64,000 nucleotides of DNA, from positions 1,116,001 through 1,180,000 of the forward strand of contig CAVYAL010000005.1 in NCBI GenBank assembly GCA_963766505.1, in the 5' to 3' direction. How positions within the stretch are numbered: the stretch's first letter is position 1; each line of letters opens with the position of its first letter. The position numbers and the translations under genes were made by a program. Origin of the DNA: DATIRA01 sp963766505. GTDB taxonomy: Bacteria; Pseudomonadota; Gammaproteobacteria; Steroidobacterales; Steroidobacteraceae. Positions 15,983 through 25,271 of this stretch are shown here, one piece after another. The notes under the pieces are model-generated. The model saw nothing but the letters and a program-made list of their open reading frames with translations. It ran no database searches and was not told the DNA's origin.

Positions 15983-16831
15983 ATGTGCCTCGTCGTCGTC
16001 GCCTGGTGCGCGCATCCCCGGTACCGCCTGGTCGTCGCGGCGAACCGCGACGAGTTCCATGCGCGACCCACGGCGCCGCTTGGATGGTGGGCGGACGACC
16101 GCCACGTGCTCGCCGGGCGCGACCTGCAGGCCGGGGGCAGCTGGCTCGGCCTCACCCGCAGCGGTCACTTCTGCGCGCTCACCAATTTCCGCGAAGCGGC
16201 TGCGCGGCGCGAGCAGGCGCCGTCGCGCGGGCGGCTCGTCGCCGACTACCTGACGCGGCGCACCGCGCCCGAGGGCTACCTGCGCGAACTGCTCGCAGAG
16301 CGGGACCGTTATGCAGGGTTCAACCTGCTGGCCGGCAATGCCGAGTCGCTGCACTATTTCTCGAATCGCGACGAGGGCATCCCCAGGCGCCTGCCGCCCG
16401 GCATACATGGCCTGAGCAATCACCGGCTCGGGACCCCCTGGCCCAAGCTGCGGCGTACTGAGCAGGCCCTTCAGCAACTGCTCAAGCAATCGGGAGTCAC
16501 GAGCGCACAGCTGCTGGACCTCCTCGCGGATCGCGGCGTCGCGGATCTGGACGAGCCGCCCGACACCGGGCTGCCGCCGGGGCTCGAGCGTGCTCTTTCC
16601 GCGCCCTTCGTCGCACATCCGCTTTACGGCACCCGCGCCTCCACCGCGGTGCTGGTCGAACATGACGGCCGGACCATCGTCCACGAACGGCGCTTCGATG
16701 CGCACGCCCGCGAGAGCGGCAGCACCCGCATCGAGTTCATGGTCGGGGAGATCCCCGTGGAGAGCCGCGAACAGAACGCCGCAGCAGCAGGCACCGCGTC
16801 CGCCTCGCCGCAGGACGACTGGCCGGAATGA
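15983..16831 (+). CDS. NRDE (TANGO2-like) family protein
   Basis: A 282-residue protein beginning MCLVVVAW with the defining NRDE motif at residues 21-24 and FHARPT just after, then GGSWLGLTRSG and ALTNFRE. It is the bacterial counterpart of TANGO2, an Ntn-hydrolase-like family with proposed roles in lipid or haem handling. Cys2 following Met could be the exposed nucleophile. It precedes tamA by 1 base and is probably co-transcribed with it. Confidence 0.88.
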   Translation: MCLVVVAWCAHPRYRLVVAANRDEFHARPTAPLGWWADDRHVLAGRDLQAGGSWLGLTRSGHFCALTNFREAAARREQAPSRGRLVADYLTRRTAPEGYLRELLAERDRYAGFNLLAGNAESLHYFSNRDEGIPRRLPPGIHGLSNHRLGTPWPKLRRTEQALQQLLKQSGVTSAQLLDLLADRGVADLDEPPDTGLPPGLERALSAPFVAHPLYGTRASTAVLVEHDGRTIVHERRFDAHARESGSTRIEFMVGEIPVESREQNAAAAGTASASPQDDWPE

Positions 16832-16832
16832 C

Positions 16833-18581
16833 ATGAGAAATCGCGGGTTCCGCATGCTTCGTCGCTTCGCCGCCGGCCTGCTCGCGCCGCTCCTGGTGCT
16901 GCCGCTGCTTGCGCACGCCGCCGACCGCATCCGGATCGAGATCGACGGCGTCGACAGGAACATCGCGGACAACGTCCGCGCCTACCTGACGCTCAGTCGC
17001 TACACGCAGCGCGAGGACCTCGCCGATGACCAGGTGCGCAGGCTGGCGGACCGCGCGGTCGACGAGGCCGCGGATGCGTTGCGGCCCTTCGGCTACTACG
17101 AGGCCGAAGTGCGCAGCCGCACCAGCCGCGACGAGCCCAACTGGGTCGTCCGGCTCAAGATCCGCCCGGGCACGCCGGTCACGATGCGCACGGTGGACGT
17201 CGTCATCGACGGTGCCGGCGCCGAGGATCCAACGCTGCGCCGGGTGATAGAGTCGTCGCCGCTGCAGGTGGGCGGCCGGCTGGTGCATCCGGACTACGAC
17301 AACCTCAGGGTCGACCTGATGCGCGCGGCGCGCAACCACGGCTACCTGGACGCCAGGCTGACCCGCCGGGAGCTCGTGGTGGACCCTGACAATCACCAGG
17401 CCGACGCCCGGATCACGCTGGACACCGGCGGCCGCTACAGGTTCGGTGAGCTGCACATCGAGCAGGACGTGATCGATCCGGACCTGCTCGCGGGCTTCGT
17501 GCGCTTCGACGCCGGACAGACCTACTCACAGGAAGGCCTGCGCAGCACGCAGTACGCGCTGGAGGATTCCTACTATTTCTCCGAGGTCATCGTCACGCCG
17601 GGCGATCGCGATCCGACCAGCCTGACCGTGCCGGTGACGATCAGCGGCGAGCGGATCAGGCCGAACCGCTACAGCGTCAGCGCGGGCTACGGCACCGACA
17701 CCGGTTTCCGTGGACGATTCGCCTGGGACAACCGGCTCGTGAACCGACGCGGTCACCGCTGGCGGCTCGAGACCACGCTGTCGCAGATCCGCCAGGAACT
17801 CGTCGGCCGCTACGTGATTCCGATCGGCGACCCGAGCCTCGAGAAGCTGGAGTTCTCGGCGGGCTACATCAACGAGGAACTCGGCGACCTCGAAAGCGAG
17901 CGCTACGAGGCCGTCGCGAGCCTGACCCATGCGCTGGGGGAATGGCAGCGGGTGCTGTTCCTCAAGCTGAACCAGGAACAGACGACCTTTCCAGACCGGA
18001 CACAAAGCGACGTGCTGCTGCTGATCCCCGGCATCAGCTACGCGAGCATGCCGCCGAATTTCCTGACCGGCTGGGTACGTGACTCGGCGTACTACTTCGA
18101 GCTGAGCGGCAGTCCGCAGACGCTCGGCTCCGACGCCTCGTACCTGCGCTTCTACTCGCGCGCAGAGAAAGTCTGGCAGATCGGCGGGCCGTGGCACCTG
18201 CGCTCGCGCGGCGAACTCGGCGCCAGCTGGATCAACGAGTTCTCGGAACTGCCCGCATCGCAGCGGTTCTTCGCAGGTGGCGACGGCAGCGTGCGTGGCT
18301 TCGGCTTCAACGAGCTCGCCGGATCGGACGGCGAGGGAGGCGAGCACCTGCTGGTGGGCTCGCTGGGCCTCGAGCGGGACTTTCCCCGCCAGCTGCGCGG
18401 CACCGTGTTCGTGGACGCGGGCAACGTGCTGAACGACTGGAGCGATCCGCTCGAGTACTCGGTCGGCATCGGCGTGCGCCTGCGCCTGCCGATGCTGATG
18501 CTCGGCCTCGACGTCGCACAGGCGCTCTCGGAGCCGGGCAAGCGGCCGCGTATTCACCTGAACATCACCCAGGTGTTCTGA
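16833..18581 (+). CDS. tamA: autotransporter assembly factor TamA (Omp85 family)
   Basis: A 582-residue Omp85 protein: signal peptide (AGLLAPLLVLPLLAHA, cleaved before ADRIRIE), three POTRA-like repeats to about residue 270, and a 16-strand beta-barrel ending ARIHLNITQVF-like with terminal Phe. The RGF motif (VRGFGF) typical of Omp85 L6 loops lies near residue 490. TamA sits in the outer membrane and works with TamB in envelope protein and phospholipid transport. The longer open frame lies over the previous gene. Its stop overlaps the tamB start by one base. Confidence 0.93.
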   Translation: MRNRGFRMLRRFAAGLLAPLLVLPLLAHAADRIRIEIDGVDRNIADNVRAYLTLSRYTQREDLADDQVRRLADRAVDEAADALRPFGYYEAEVRSRTSRDEPNWVVRLKIRPGTPVTMRTVDVVIDGAGAEDPTLRRVIESSPLQVGGRLVHPDYDNLRVDLMRAARNHGYLDARLTRRELVVDPDNHQADARITLDTGGRYRFGELHIEQDVIDPDLLAGFVRFDAGQTYSQEGLRSTQYALEDSYYFSEVIVTPGDRDPTSLTVPVTISGERIRPNRYSVSAGYGTDTGFRGRFAWDNRLVNRRGHRWRLETTLSQIRQELVGRYVIPIGDPSLEKLEFSAGYINEELGDLESERYEAVASLTHALGEWQRVLFLKLNQEQTTFPDRTQSDVLLLIPGISYASMPPNFLTGWVRDSAYYFELSGSPQTLGSDASYLRFYSRAEKVWQIGGPWHLRSRGELGASWINEFSELPASQRFFAGGDGSVRGFGFNELAGSDGEGGEHLLVGSLGLERDFPRQLRGTVFVDAGNVLNDWSDPLEYSVGIGVRLRLPMLMLGLDVAQALSEPGKRPRIHLNITQVF

Positions 18582-21500
18582 TGCGGCGCTTCCTCCTGGT
18601 GACCGGGATCCTGCTCGCGCTGCTCGCCTGCGGTGGCGGCGCGCTGCTCTACCACCTGCTGCACACGGAGCGAGGACTCCAGCGCCTGCTGTCGCAGCTC
18701 GATCGTATCCCCGACCTCGACATTGCCGTTGAGGGGGCCACCGGAACGCTGGCCGGGCCGCTGACGATCGACCGCCTCGTCATCGATCACCCGGCGGCAC
18801 GGATCGAGGCCCGCAGCCTCGCGGTGGACCCAGAGCTCGGCGGCCTGCTCGCGGGCAGGATCGAGCTCGGCGAGCTGTCCGCCGGCAGCCTCGAGGTGGA
18901 ACTGCGCGAACGCGAGCCGCAGCCGCCGAGTGAGCCGCACTTCCTGCCCCGCCTGCTGGAACTTCACGCCGGGCTCGTCCGCATTCGCAACGTTGGCCTC
19001 ACGCTGGCCACGGGGCAGCGGATCGCGCTGGAGGAGATCGAGGCGACGGTCGATGTCACGCGCTGGAGGATCGACCTTCCGAGGCTCGTGCTGCGCGACG
19101 CGGCCGGCGAAGTCGCGGGGGCGATCACGCTGCGCGCGAGCCTGCCGCTCGGCATTCGCAGCGCGCTGGAAGGGCGCTGGCGACTTCCCGACGGCCACGA
19201 ATACCGCTTCACCGGCAGCACCCGGGGCAAGCTCGACCGGTTGGGCGTCGCGCTGGGCCTGTCCGAGCCTGCACGCCTGTCGTTCGTCGGCAACCTTCTG
19301 GTCGGGTCCGGCGAAACGCGCGCCGTCGGCACGCTGCGCGCCGAAGAGTTCGACGGTTCCCCTTGGCTGCCCGCCGGGCGATTGCCACCGATCAGCGGCT
19401 CGATCGCGCTGGACGCCGGCCGCAATGCCATCGGTCTAGACGGAACCGTGAGCTCGTCCATCTTCGGCGCGGGCCCGCTGCGCCTGCAGGGCGGCGGACG
19501 CATCGATGGACGCGTGCTCGAAATAGCCGGGCTGCGCGCCTGGCTACCACGGCTGGCCTCCGAGCTGATCGCCTGGGGCGAGGTGGAACTCGTGGACGGC
19601 GCACCTCGACTCGCTCTCCAGGGAGAGTGGACCGCGCTGCAATGGCCACTCGCGGAAAGCGCCGTCGTCGAGAGCCCGTCCGGGTCCTTCCTGCTCGAGG
19701 GCGGGCTGCCCTACCGCTACCGGTTGCAGGCCAGCGCCCGTGGACCGCAGCTGCCATCGGCAGTCTTCGACGCCGATGGAACCATCGAGCAGTCCGCAGT
19801 GGTGGTTGATTCAATCTCGGGAAAGGTGCTCGACGGCGAGCTGCGCGGCAGCGGCCGTCTCGACTGGAGCGGCGAGCAGCGTTGGAACGTCGCGATCGAC
19901 GGCCGGGATCTCGATCTGTCGAAGCTCCGCGCAGACCTGCAAGGCCGGGTGAACATCGCGGGGCAGGCTGAGGGCTCCGGCCTCAGCGCGGATGGCCGCT
20001 GGACCGCGCGCATCGACCGACTGTCCGGAACGCTGCTTGGGCGTCCACTGACGGGCCGCGGCTCGATCGCGCACCGCGCTGGCGCCTACGACCTGGACCG
20101 GATCCGCGTGGCCAGCGGGCCCTCGCACGTGGACGTGGACGGACTCTGGGGTCCGTCGGTCGACCTCGAGTGGCAGGCAGACCTCGAGTCACTGGGCATC
20201 GTCACGGCGGGGCTCGGCGGCTCGATGAGCGGCCGCGGCACGGTCCGGGGACCACAGGCCCGTCCGCGCATCGAAGGCAGTTTCCGCGCCCGGGACCTCG
20301 TCTACGGCGCTCTGCAGGCGGATCTCGCGAGCGCCGAGTTCGATCTCGACCTCGGCAACGCGCATCCGTCGCGCATCGACGCCCGCATTCGCGATGCGGC
20401 AGCCGGAGCGCTCGAGTTCAGCGCGATCACGCTGCATGGCGAAGGACCGATCGACGATCACGGCTTCAAGATAGCGCTCGACTCACCCGGCTCCACGGAC
20501 GGGCGCGTCGCTGGATTCGAGGCCAGGCTCGAAGCCGCGGGGCGGACCAGTGTTGACGAGCGCCGCTGGTCGGGCGACATCGAGCGTATCCGGGTGGACT
20601 TCACCGACGACACCGCGGAGCTGATCCAGCCGGTGGCGCTGACGATCTCGCCGGACCTGCTGCGCTCGGGCCCGCTCTGCCTGGTCGCCGGAGAGGCACG
20701 GCTTTGCGTCGAGGGGGAGTGGCAGCGTTCACCGGCTTCCTGGCGAGGCCTGTTCAGCGCGCAGGACTGGCCGCTCAAGCGCCTGCTGCGCACCTTCCTC
20801 GGCTGGCGGGAGTTCGACGGCAGGCTGCAGGCCAGCGGCTGGCTGGCAAGCGAGCCGGGCCGGGACTGGGTGGGCGGCGCGACCGTGCTGCTCGATGAGC
20901 CGACGGTCGACATTCCGCGCAACAAGTTTCGAAGCGATCGCGTGCGTCTGGGCGGCGGCCGGCTCGACGTGTTCGCCGACTCGACCGAGATCCGCGGCGC
21001 ACTCGACCTCGAGCTCGTCGAGGGCACCGAGGTCCATGGCAGCATCACAGCCCTGCGGCTCGACGGGCACACGCTGCCCGACGCGCGGCTCAGTGGCGCG
21101 CTCGATCTCGAGTCGACGGCGATCACGGCCCTGCCGCTGTTCGTGCCGGAGATCGATCGCGCCGACGGCCGCCTCGATGCCGGGCTGCAGATCGGCGGGA
21201 CGCTGGCCGCACCGGTATTCAGCGGCGAATTCCGCCTCGCGGACGCGCGCCTCGACCTCTACCGCACGAACCTGACGCTGAAGAACCTCGCACTGGACGG
21301 AAGATTCGTCGGTGACGAGCTGACCTTCACCGGCCGCGGGGACAGTGGCAAGGGCCCGCTCACGCTGAACGGACGGTTCTCCTGGCCTGACGGCATCATG
21401 ACCGGGAGCATGCGAATGCAGGGCGAGGAACTGCTGATCGCCGACACGCCGGAGTTCCGCGTCCTCGCCTCGCCGGACATCACCTTGAATGCCGGACCCG

Positions 21501-22348
21501 ACGGCTTCGACGTCGAGGGCGAGGTGCTGATCCCGCGGGCCAGGATCTCGCCGAAGGATTTGAGCGCCACGGTACGGACCTCGCCCGACGAGCGTGTCGT
21601 CGGCCTGGACGAGGAAGACGTTGCGCCGAGCACGCTCGACCGCGTGCGCAGCCGGATCAGGGTGATCCTCGGCGACGAGGTGACCATCGACAGCCACGGG
21701 CTCCGGGCTCGCCTCGGCGGCGACGTCACGGTGACGACGAAACCCGACGACATCCCGCGGGCGACCGGCGCGATCAACGTGCTCGAAGGGCAGTACAAGG
21801 CCTTCGGACAGGACGTCAGGATCACGCGGGGGCGGCTTTCGTACAACAACTCGGCGCTCTCCGACCCGGAACTGGAGATCGTCGCTGAACGCGTGATACG
21901 CGACGAGGACGTCACGGTCGCGGTGAACGTACGCGGACGGCTCGCGGAGCCGTTCATCACGATCAGCTCCACGCCCGCGATGCCCAGCAACCAGGCGCTG
22001 TCATACCTGCTGACCGGCCGCTCGATCGACACGCTGCAGTCGAACGAGGCGACGTCCGTCGACCGTGCCGCCGAGACCCTCGCCATCAGCGGCGGCGGAT
22101 TGCTGCTCGGCACCGTGGGCAGCAAGATCGGCCTCGACGAGGTGACCGTCGAGAGTCGCGGCACCGATGACACCGAGGTGGTGCTCGGCAAGTACATCTC
22201 GCCGAAGCTGTTCGTAAGCTACGGGATCTCGATCGTCGAGGCGATCAACACGATCAAGCTGCGCTATACCATCAACAAGCACTGGTCCTTGAAGGCAGAG
22301 GCCGGACTCCAGCAGAGTGCCGACGTCGAGTTCCGCATCGAGCGCTGA
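18581..22348 (+). CDS. tamB: TamB, AsmA-like translocation and assembly module protein
   Basis: A 1255-residue protein with one N-terminal membrane anchor (FLLVTGILLALLACGGGALLY). A very long repetitive beta-rich body follows, then the conserved DUF490 C-terminal domain (motifs INVLEGQYKAFGQ, SNQALSYLLTGR, VVLGKYISPKLFVSYG). TamB bridges the periplasm from inner membrane to TamA and is thought to carry phospholipid along a hydrophobic groove. Length is close to that of the E. coli protein (1259). The overlap with tamA (TGATG) indicates coupling; an upstream extension of the open frame lies within tamA and is not used. Confidence 0.95.
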   Translation: MRRFLLVTGILLALLACGGGALLYHLLHTERGLQRLLSQLDRIPDLDIAVEGATGTLAGPLTIDRLVIDHPAARIEARSLAVDPELGGLLAGRIELGELSAGSLEVELREREPQPPSEPHFLPRLLELHAGLVRIRNVGLTLATGQRIALEEIEATVDVTRWRIDLPRLVLRDAAGEVAGAITLRASLPLGIRSALEGRWRLPDGHEYRFTGSTRGKLDRLGVALGLSEPARLSFVGNLLVGSGETRAVGTLRAEEFDGSPWLPAGRLPPISGSIALDAGRNAIGLDGTVSSSIFGAGPLRLQGGGRIDGRVLEIAGLRAWLPRLASELIAWGEVELVDGAPRLALQGEWTALQWPLAESAVVESPSGSFLLEGGLPYRYRLQASARGPQLPSAVFDADGTIEQSAVVVDSISGKVLDGELRGSGRLDWSGEQRWNVAIDGRDLDLSKLRADLQGRVNIAGQAEGSGLSADGRWTARIDRLSGTLLGRPLTGRGSIAHRAGAYDLDRIRVASGPSHVDVDGLWGPSVDLEWQADLESLGIVTAGLGGSMSGRGTVRGPQARPRIEGSFRARDLVYGALQADLASAEFDLDLGNAHPSRIDARIRDAAAGALEFSAITLHGEGPIDDHGFKIALDSPGSTDGRVAGFEARLEAAGRTSVDERRWSGDIERIRVDFTDDTAELIQPVALTISPDLLRSGPLCLVAGEARLCVEGEWQRSPASWRGLFSAQDWPLKRLLRTFLGWREFDGRLQASGWLASEPGRDWVGGATVLLDEPTVDIPRNKFRSDRVRLGGGRLDVFADSTEIRGALDLELVEGTEVHGSITALRLDGHTLPDARLSGALDLESTAITALPLFVPEIDRADGRLDAGLQIGGTLAAPVFSGEFRLADARLDLYRTNLTLKNLALDGRFVGDELTFTGRGDSGKGPLTLNGRFSWPDGIMTGSMRMQGEELLIADTPEFRVLASPDITLNAGPDGFDVEGEVLIPRARISPKDLSATVRTSPDERVVGLDEEDVAPSTLDRVRSRIRVILGDEVTIDSHGLRARLGGDVTVTTKPDDIPRATGAINVLEGQYKAFGQDVRITRGRLSYNNSALSDPELEIVAERVIRDEDVTVAVNVRGRLAEPFITISSTPAMPSNQALSYLLTGRSIDTLQSNEATSVDRAAETLAISGGGLLLGTVGSKIGLDEVTVESRGTDDTEVVLGKYISPKLFVSYGISIVEAINTIKLRYTINKHWSLKAEAGLQQSADVEFRIER

Positions 22349-22402
22349 GGCGACGCCCGCACCACGCCCGGCAGCGGCCAGGGCCGATTGAGGAGGAGAT
22401 TC

Positions 22403-22774
22403 ATGGATCTGGGAGCATTTTCCGTCAGCCTGAGCGTCAGCGACATCGCGGCGTCGCGGGACTTCTACGCCAGGCTCGGCTTCGAGCCCGTCGGCGGGAA
22501 CATCGATCAGAAATGGCTGATTCTCAGGAACGGGGACCACGTCATCGGGCTGTTCCAGGGAATGTTCGAGAAGAACATGCTGACGTTCAACCCCGGCTGG
22601 GACCAGCACTGCCGCGAGACCGGGACTTTCACCGACGTGCGCGAGATCCAGGCGGCACTCAAGCGCGGCGGCCTCGCACTTGCCAGCGAAGCCGACGTGA
22701 ACACGAGCGGTCCGGCGAGCCTGATCGTCATCGACCCCGACGGCAACCCGGTGCTGATCGATCAGCACCGCTAG
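22403..22774 (+). CDS. VOC (glyoxalase/bleomycin-resistance fold) protein
   Basis: A 123-residue single VOC module with paired beta-alpha-beta units: FSVSLSVSDIAASRDFYARLGF at the start and IVIDPDGNPVLIDQHR at the end. The DPDGN turn and terminal metal-ligand strand are family hallmarks. AGGAGGAG lies 4 bases before ATG 22403. VOC proteins act as metal-dependent lyases, dioxygenases or binding proteins; the substrate is not predictable here. Confidence 0.85.
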   Translation: MDLGAFSVSLSVSDIAASRDFYARLGFEPVGGNIDQKWLILRNGDHVIGLFQGMFEKNMLTFNPGWDQHCRETGTFTDVREIQAALKRGGLALASEADVNTSGPASLIVIDPDGNPVLIDQHR

Positions 22775-22803
22775 CGGGCCGGCCCGCCCCGCAGGCGGCC
22801 GGC

Positions 22804-23421
22804 TCAATCGAACTCGGCAGGCAGCGAGGGATCCAGCCAGTGTGCCTGCATGCGCAGCACCTGCCGCGGCGTGCTTCGTCCCTGGGACATCGGCGGCAGT
22901 GCGCCAGGCTCGAAGAACGCGGCGGCTTCTGTCTCGTAGCTGCCCCGCGCCTCGCCGCCGGTGATCTCGCAGATGAAGAACGCCTTCCAGGCATGGAACA
23001 GGTACTCGCCGTGCCCATGCCGGCTGCGGTCGTAGAGCGCCGCGAGCTTGACCGCCCGTGCCCTGAAGCCCGATTCCTGCTCGATCTCCTTCTCGATCGA
23101 CTGCGAGGGGCTCTCGTTCACGTCTGCCCATCCGCCCGGCAGCGTCCAGAGCCCGTCCGCGCGCTCCCGCACCAGCAGGACGCGGCCGTCGCGAAAGACC
23201 GCCCCGCGTACCTCGATCTTCGGGGTCACGTAGCCTTCCTCGCGGTTCCAGAGCGCCCGGAGGCGGTCATGGTCGGCGGGTGATTCGCCGCCGAGCAGCT
23301 CCACGGCGAGCTGCTCGACCTGTTCGTAGCGCTCCCGGTCGTATTCGCTGACGCAGAAGTGCAGGCCGGTGCGAGCCAGTGCCTGCAGGCGGCGTGCAAT
23401 CCGCAGCTCATGTTCAGCCAT
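22804..23421 (-). CDS. Nudix hydrolase with Nudix_N domain
   Basis: A 205-residue protein with an N-terminal helical domain (Nudix_N type, residues about 5-60). The Nudix box is GGWADVNESPSQSIEKEIEQESGF; the usual REUXEE is KEIEQE, keeping the metal-binding glutamates with Arg to Lys. ATG 23421 has GGGAGA upstream and is preferred over a start nine codons earlier. Family members with this N-terminal domain hydrolyse ADP-ribose-like or nucleotide-sugar pyrophosphates. It is convergent with the VOC gene. Confidence 0.85.
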   Translation of the reverse strand: MAEHELRIARRLQALARTGLHFCVSEYDRERYEQVEQLAVELLGGESPADHDRLRALWNREEGYVTPKIEVRGAVFRDGRVLLVRERADGLWTLPGGWADVNESPSQSIEKEIEQESGFRARAVKLAALYDRSRHGHGEYLFHAWKAFFICEITGGEARGSYETEAAAFFEPGALPPMSQGRSTPRQVLRMQAHWLDPSLPAEFD

Positions 23422-23509
23422 CGTGTCTCCCTCGGGTCCGCGGCTCAATGATGCGCGATACCGGGCCGGCCTGCAGCGCGCAGCCTGCGCACCGCGACGA
23501 GGCGGCTGC

Positions 23510-23555
23510 TTGACCTGTCATGCATATTTATGCGAGATTTGTTCAAGTTTATTCA
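23510..23555 (+). promoter_or_regulatory. tandem ARG boxes at the head of the arginine operon
   Basis: Two imperfect palindromes match the ArgR half-site consensus TGAAT-WWWW-ATTCA: TGCATATTTATGCG (23521-23534, 11/14) and TTCAAGTTTATTCA (23542-23555, 10/14). Their start-to-start distance is 21 bases, that is two 18-base boxes with a 3-base gap, the classic spacing for an ArgR hexamer. A TTGACC (-35-like) at 23510-23515 is next to them, so binding would block transcription. Confidence 0.72.
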
Positions 23556-23570
23556 CCGTTACCCGTGCCG

Positions 23571-24026
23571 ATGGCCGCAGAACTCAATGCCCAGTCGCTG
23601 CGCAGGGACGCCATCGTGCGCATCCTGCGACGCAGTGCCGTCGGTCGCCAGGCCGAGCTCGTCGAGCTGCTGCGCAGCGAGGGCCACGACGCCACGCAGT
23701 CGAGCGTCAGCCGCGACCTGCGCGAGCTCGGCGTGGTCAAGGCCGGAGACCGCTACATCGTGCCCGAGGCCGAGGATGGGCTCAGGCCCGGCCAGTTCGA
23801 GTCGGTGCGCGCATTCGTCAGGAGCTGTCGCGCGGCCGGCGGCAACCTGGCCATCGTGCGCACGACACCCGGCTCCGCACAGAGCGTCGCGCTGGCGATC
23901 GACAAGGCCCGCTGGCCCGAGGTCGTCGGCACGATCGCCGGAGACGACACGATATTCATCGCGACGGACGGCGCGCGCGCGCAGCGGCTGCTGCTCGACC
24001 GCCTCCTCGCCACCCTCGCCCGCTGA
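23571..24026 (+). CDS. argR: arginine repressor ArgR
   Basis: A 151-residue protein: N-terminal winged helix (motif QSSVSRDLRELGVVK) and C-terminal oligomerisation and arginine-binding domain with GTIAGDDTIFI. Length fits the family (149-156). In the presence of arginine, hexameric ArgR binds ARG boxes and represses biosynthesis. A box pair lies just upstream, so the gene is probably autoregulated. ATG 23571 is chosen; a GTG two codons earlier is possible. It is the first gene of the arginine run, 10 bases before argG. Confidence 0.93.
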   Translation: MAAELNAQSLRRDAIVRILRRSAVGRQAELVELLRSEGHDATQSSVSRDLRELGVVKAGDRYIVPEAEDGLRPGQFESVRAFVRSCRAAGGNLAIVRTTPGSAQSVALAIDKARWPEVVGTIAGDDTIFIATDGARAQRLLLDRLLATLAR

Positions 24027-24036
24027 GACCCTCACC

Positions 24037-25254
24037 ATGACCAACACCAAACCGGGCGATTCGCCCATCCTGCTCGCATTCTCCGGCGGACTCGACACGT
24101 CGTTCTGCGTGCCCTGGCTGGCCGAGACCTGCGGCCGGCCGGTCGTCACGCTGACCGTGGACACCGGCGGCATCGACGCCGAGACGGCCGGGACGCTGGA
24201 GCAACGCTCGAAGGCGCTCGGCGCCGTGGCGCACCACCTCGTGGACGCGCGCCCGGCTTATTTCGAGCAGGTGCTCAGGTTCCTGATCATGGGTAACGTG
24301 CGCCGCGGCAACCTCTATCCGCTTTGCGTCGGAGCCGAGCGGGTGCTGCAGGCACAGACGGTCGCGCAGTGGGCGCGCAAGCTCGGCACCGACGCAGTCG
24401 CGCACGGCTCGACCGCAGCGGGCAACGACCAGGTGCGCTTCGAGGTGGCGCTGCGCACGCTGGCGCCTGAGCTCGAGATCCTCGCGCCGGTCCGGGACCG
24501 CGCCTTCAAGCGGCCTGAGCAGCTCGAGTACCTGGAGCAGCGCAGGCTCCCGGTGCCGCCGTTCGGCGCGGCCTACTCCGTGAACCGCGGACTCTGGGGC
24601 GTGACGATCGGCGGCAAGGAGACATTGACCTCGACCGGCTCGATCCCGGACGAGGCCTGGGTCCTGACGCGGGACGCCTTCCGTGATCCGCAGCCGGCGG
24701 AGCGGCACGCGGTCGGCTTCGAATCCGGCGTGCCGTGCTCGCTCGACGGCCAGGCACTGGACCCCGTGAGCCTGATCGAGCAGGTCGAGGCGATCGGCGC
24801 ACGCTTCGGCGTGGGCCGTGGCGTGCACCTCGGCGACACGATCATCGGCTTCAAGGGACGGGTGGCCTTCGAGGCACCGGCGGCGGAAGTGCTGCTCAAT
24901 TCGCATCGCGAGCTCGAGAAACTCGTGCTGACCGCGCGGCAGGCGCGCCTGAAGGACGCGGTCGCCGCGACCTACGGCGATCTCGTCCACGAGGGGCAGC
25001 ACCTCGATCCGGTGTGCCGCGACATCGAGGCGTTGCTGCTCTCGACCCAGCAACGGGTCAGCGGCGAGGCCCACCTGCTGTTCCGGCCGGGCATGGTCTT
25101 CGTCGAGGGTGTCGAGTCGCCGTATTCGCTGATGAAGGCGTCGAAGGGCGCCTACGGAGAGGCGGCCGGCGAGTGGACGCCCGAGGACGCCCGTGGCTTC
25201 TCGCGGATGCTCGCGCTGCCCGGCATCTTCTACACGCGCGCCGGCCGCGACTGA
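24037..25254 (+). CDS. argG: argininosuccinate synthase
   Basis: A 405-residue ATP-pyrophosphatase with the P-loop LAFSGGLDTSFC near residue 16. It condenses citrulline and aspartate with ATP, the penultimate arginine step. The sequence is of the short Xanthomonas/Bacteroides type. In this operon citrulline would come by deacylation of an N-acyl-citrulline made by the argF' product. Coupled closely to argR upstream and the P-loop protein downstream. Confidence 0.93.
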   Translation: MTNTKPGDSPILLAFSGGLDTSFCVPWLAETCGRPVVTLTVDTGGIDAETAGTLEQRSKALGAVAHHLVDARPAYFEQVLRFLIMGNVRRGNLYPLCVGAERVLQAQTVAQWARKLGTDAVAHGSTAAGNDQVRFEVALRTLAPELEILAPVRDRAFKRPEQLEYLEQRRLPVPPFGAAYSVNRGLWGVTIGGKETLTSTGSIPDEAWVLTRDAFRDPQPAERHAVGFESGVPCSLDGQALDPVSLIEQVEAIGARFGVGRGVHLGDTIIGFKGRVAFEAPAAEVLLNSHRELEKLVLTARQARLKDAVAATYGDLVHEGQHLDPVCRDIEALLLSTQQRVSGEAHLLFRPGMVFVEGVESPYSLMKASKGAYGEAAGEWTPEDARGFSRMLALPGIFYTRAGRD

Positions 25255-25271
25255 GCCGGGATCTCGACGCA

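Noticed and set aside
18191..18580. N-terminal extension of TamB
   Set aside because: It lies within tamA and lacks protein character; the ATG overlapping the tamA stop gives the expected membrane anchor.
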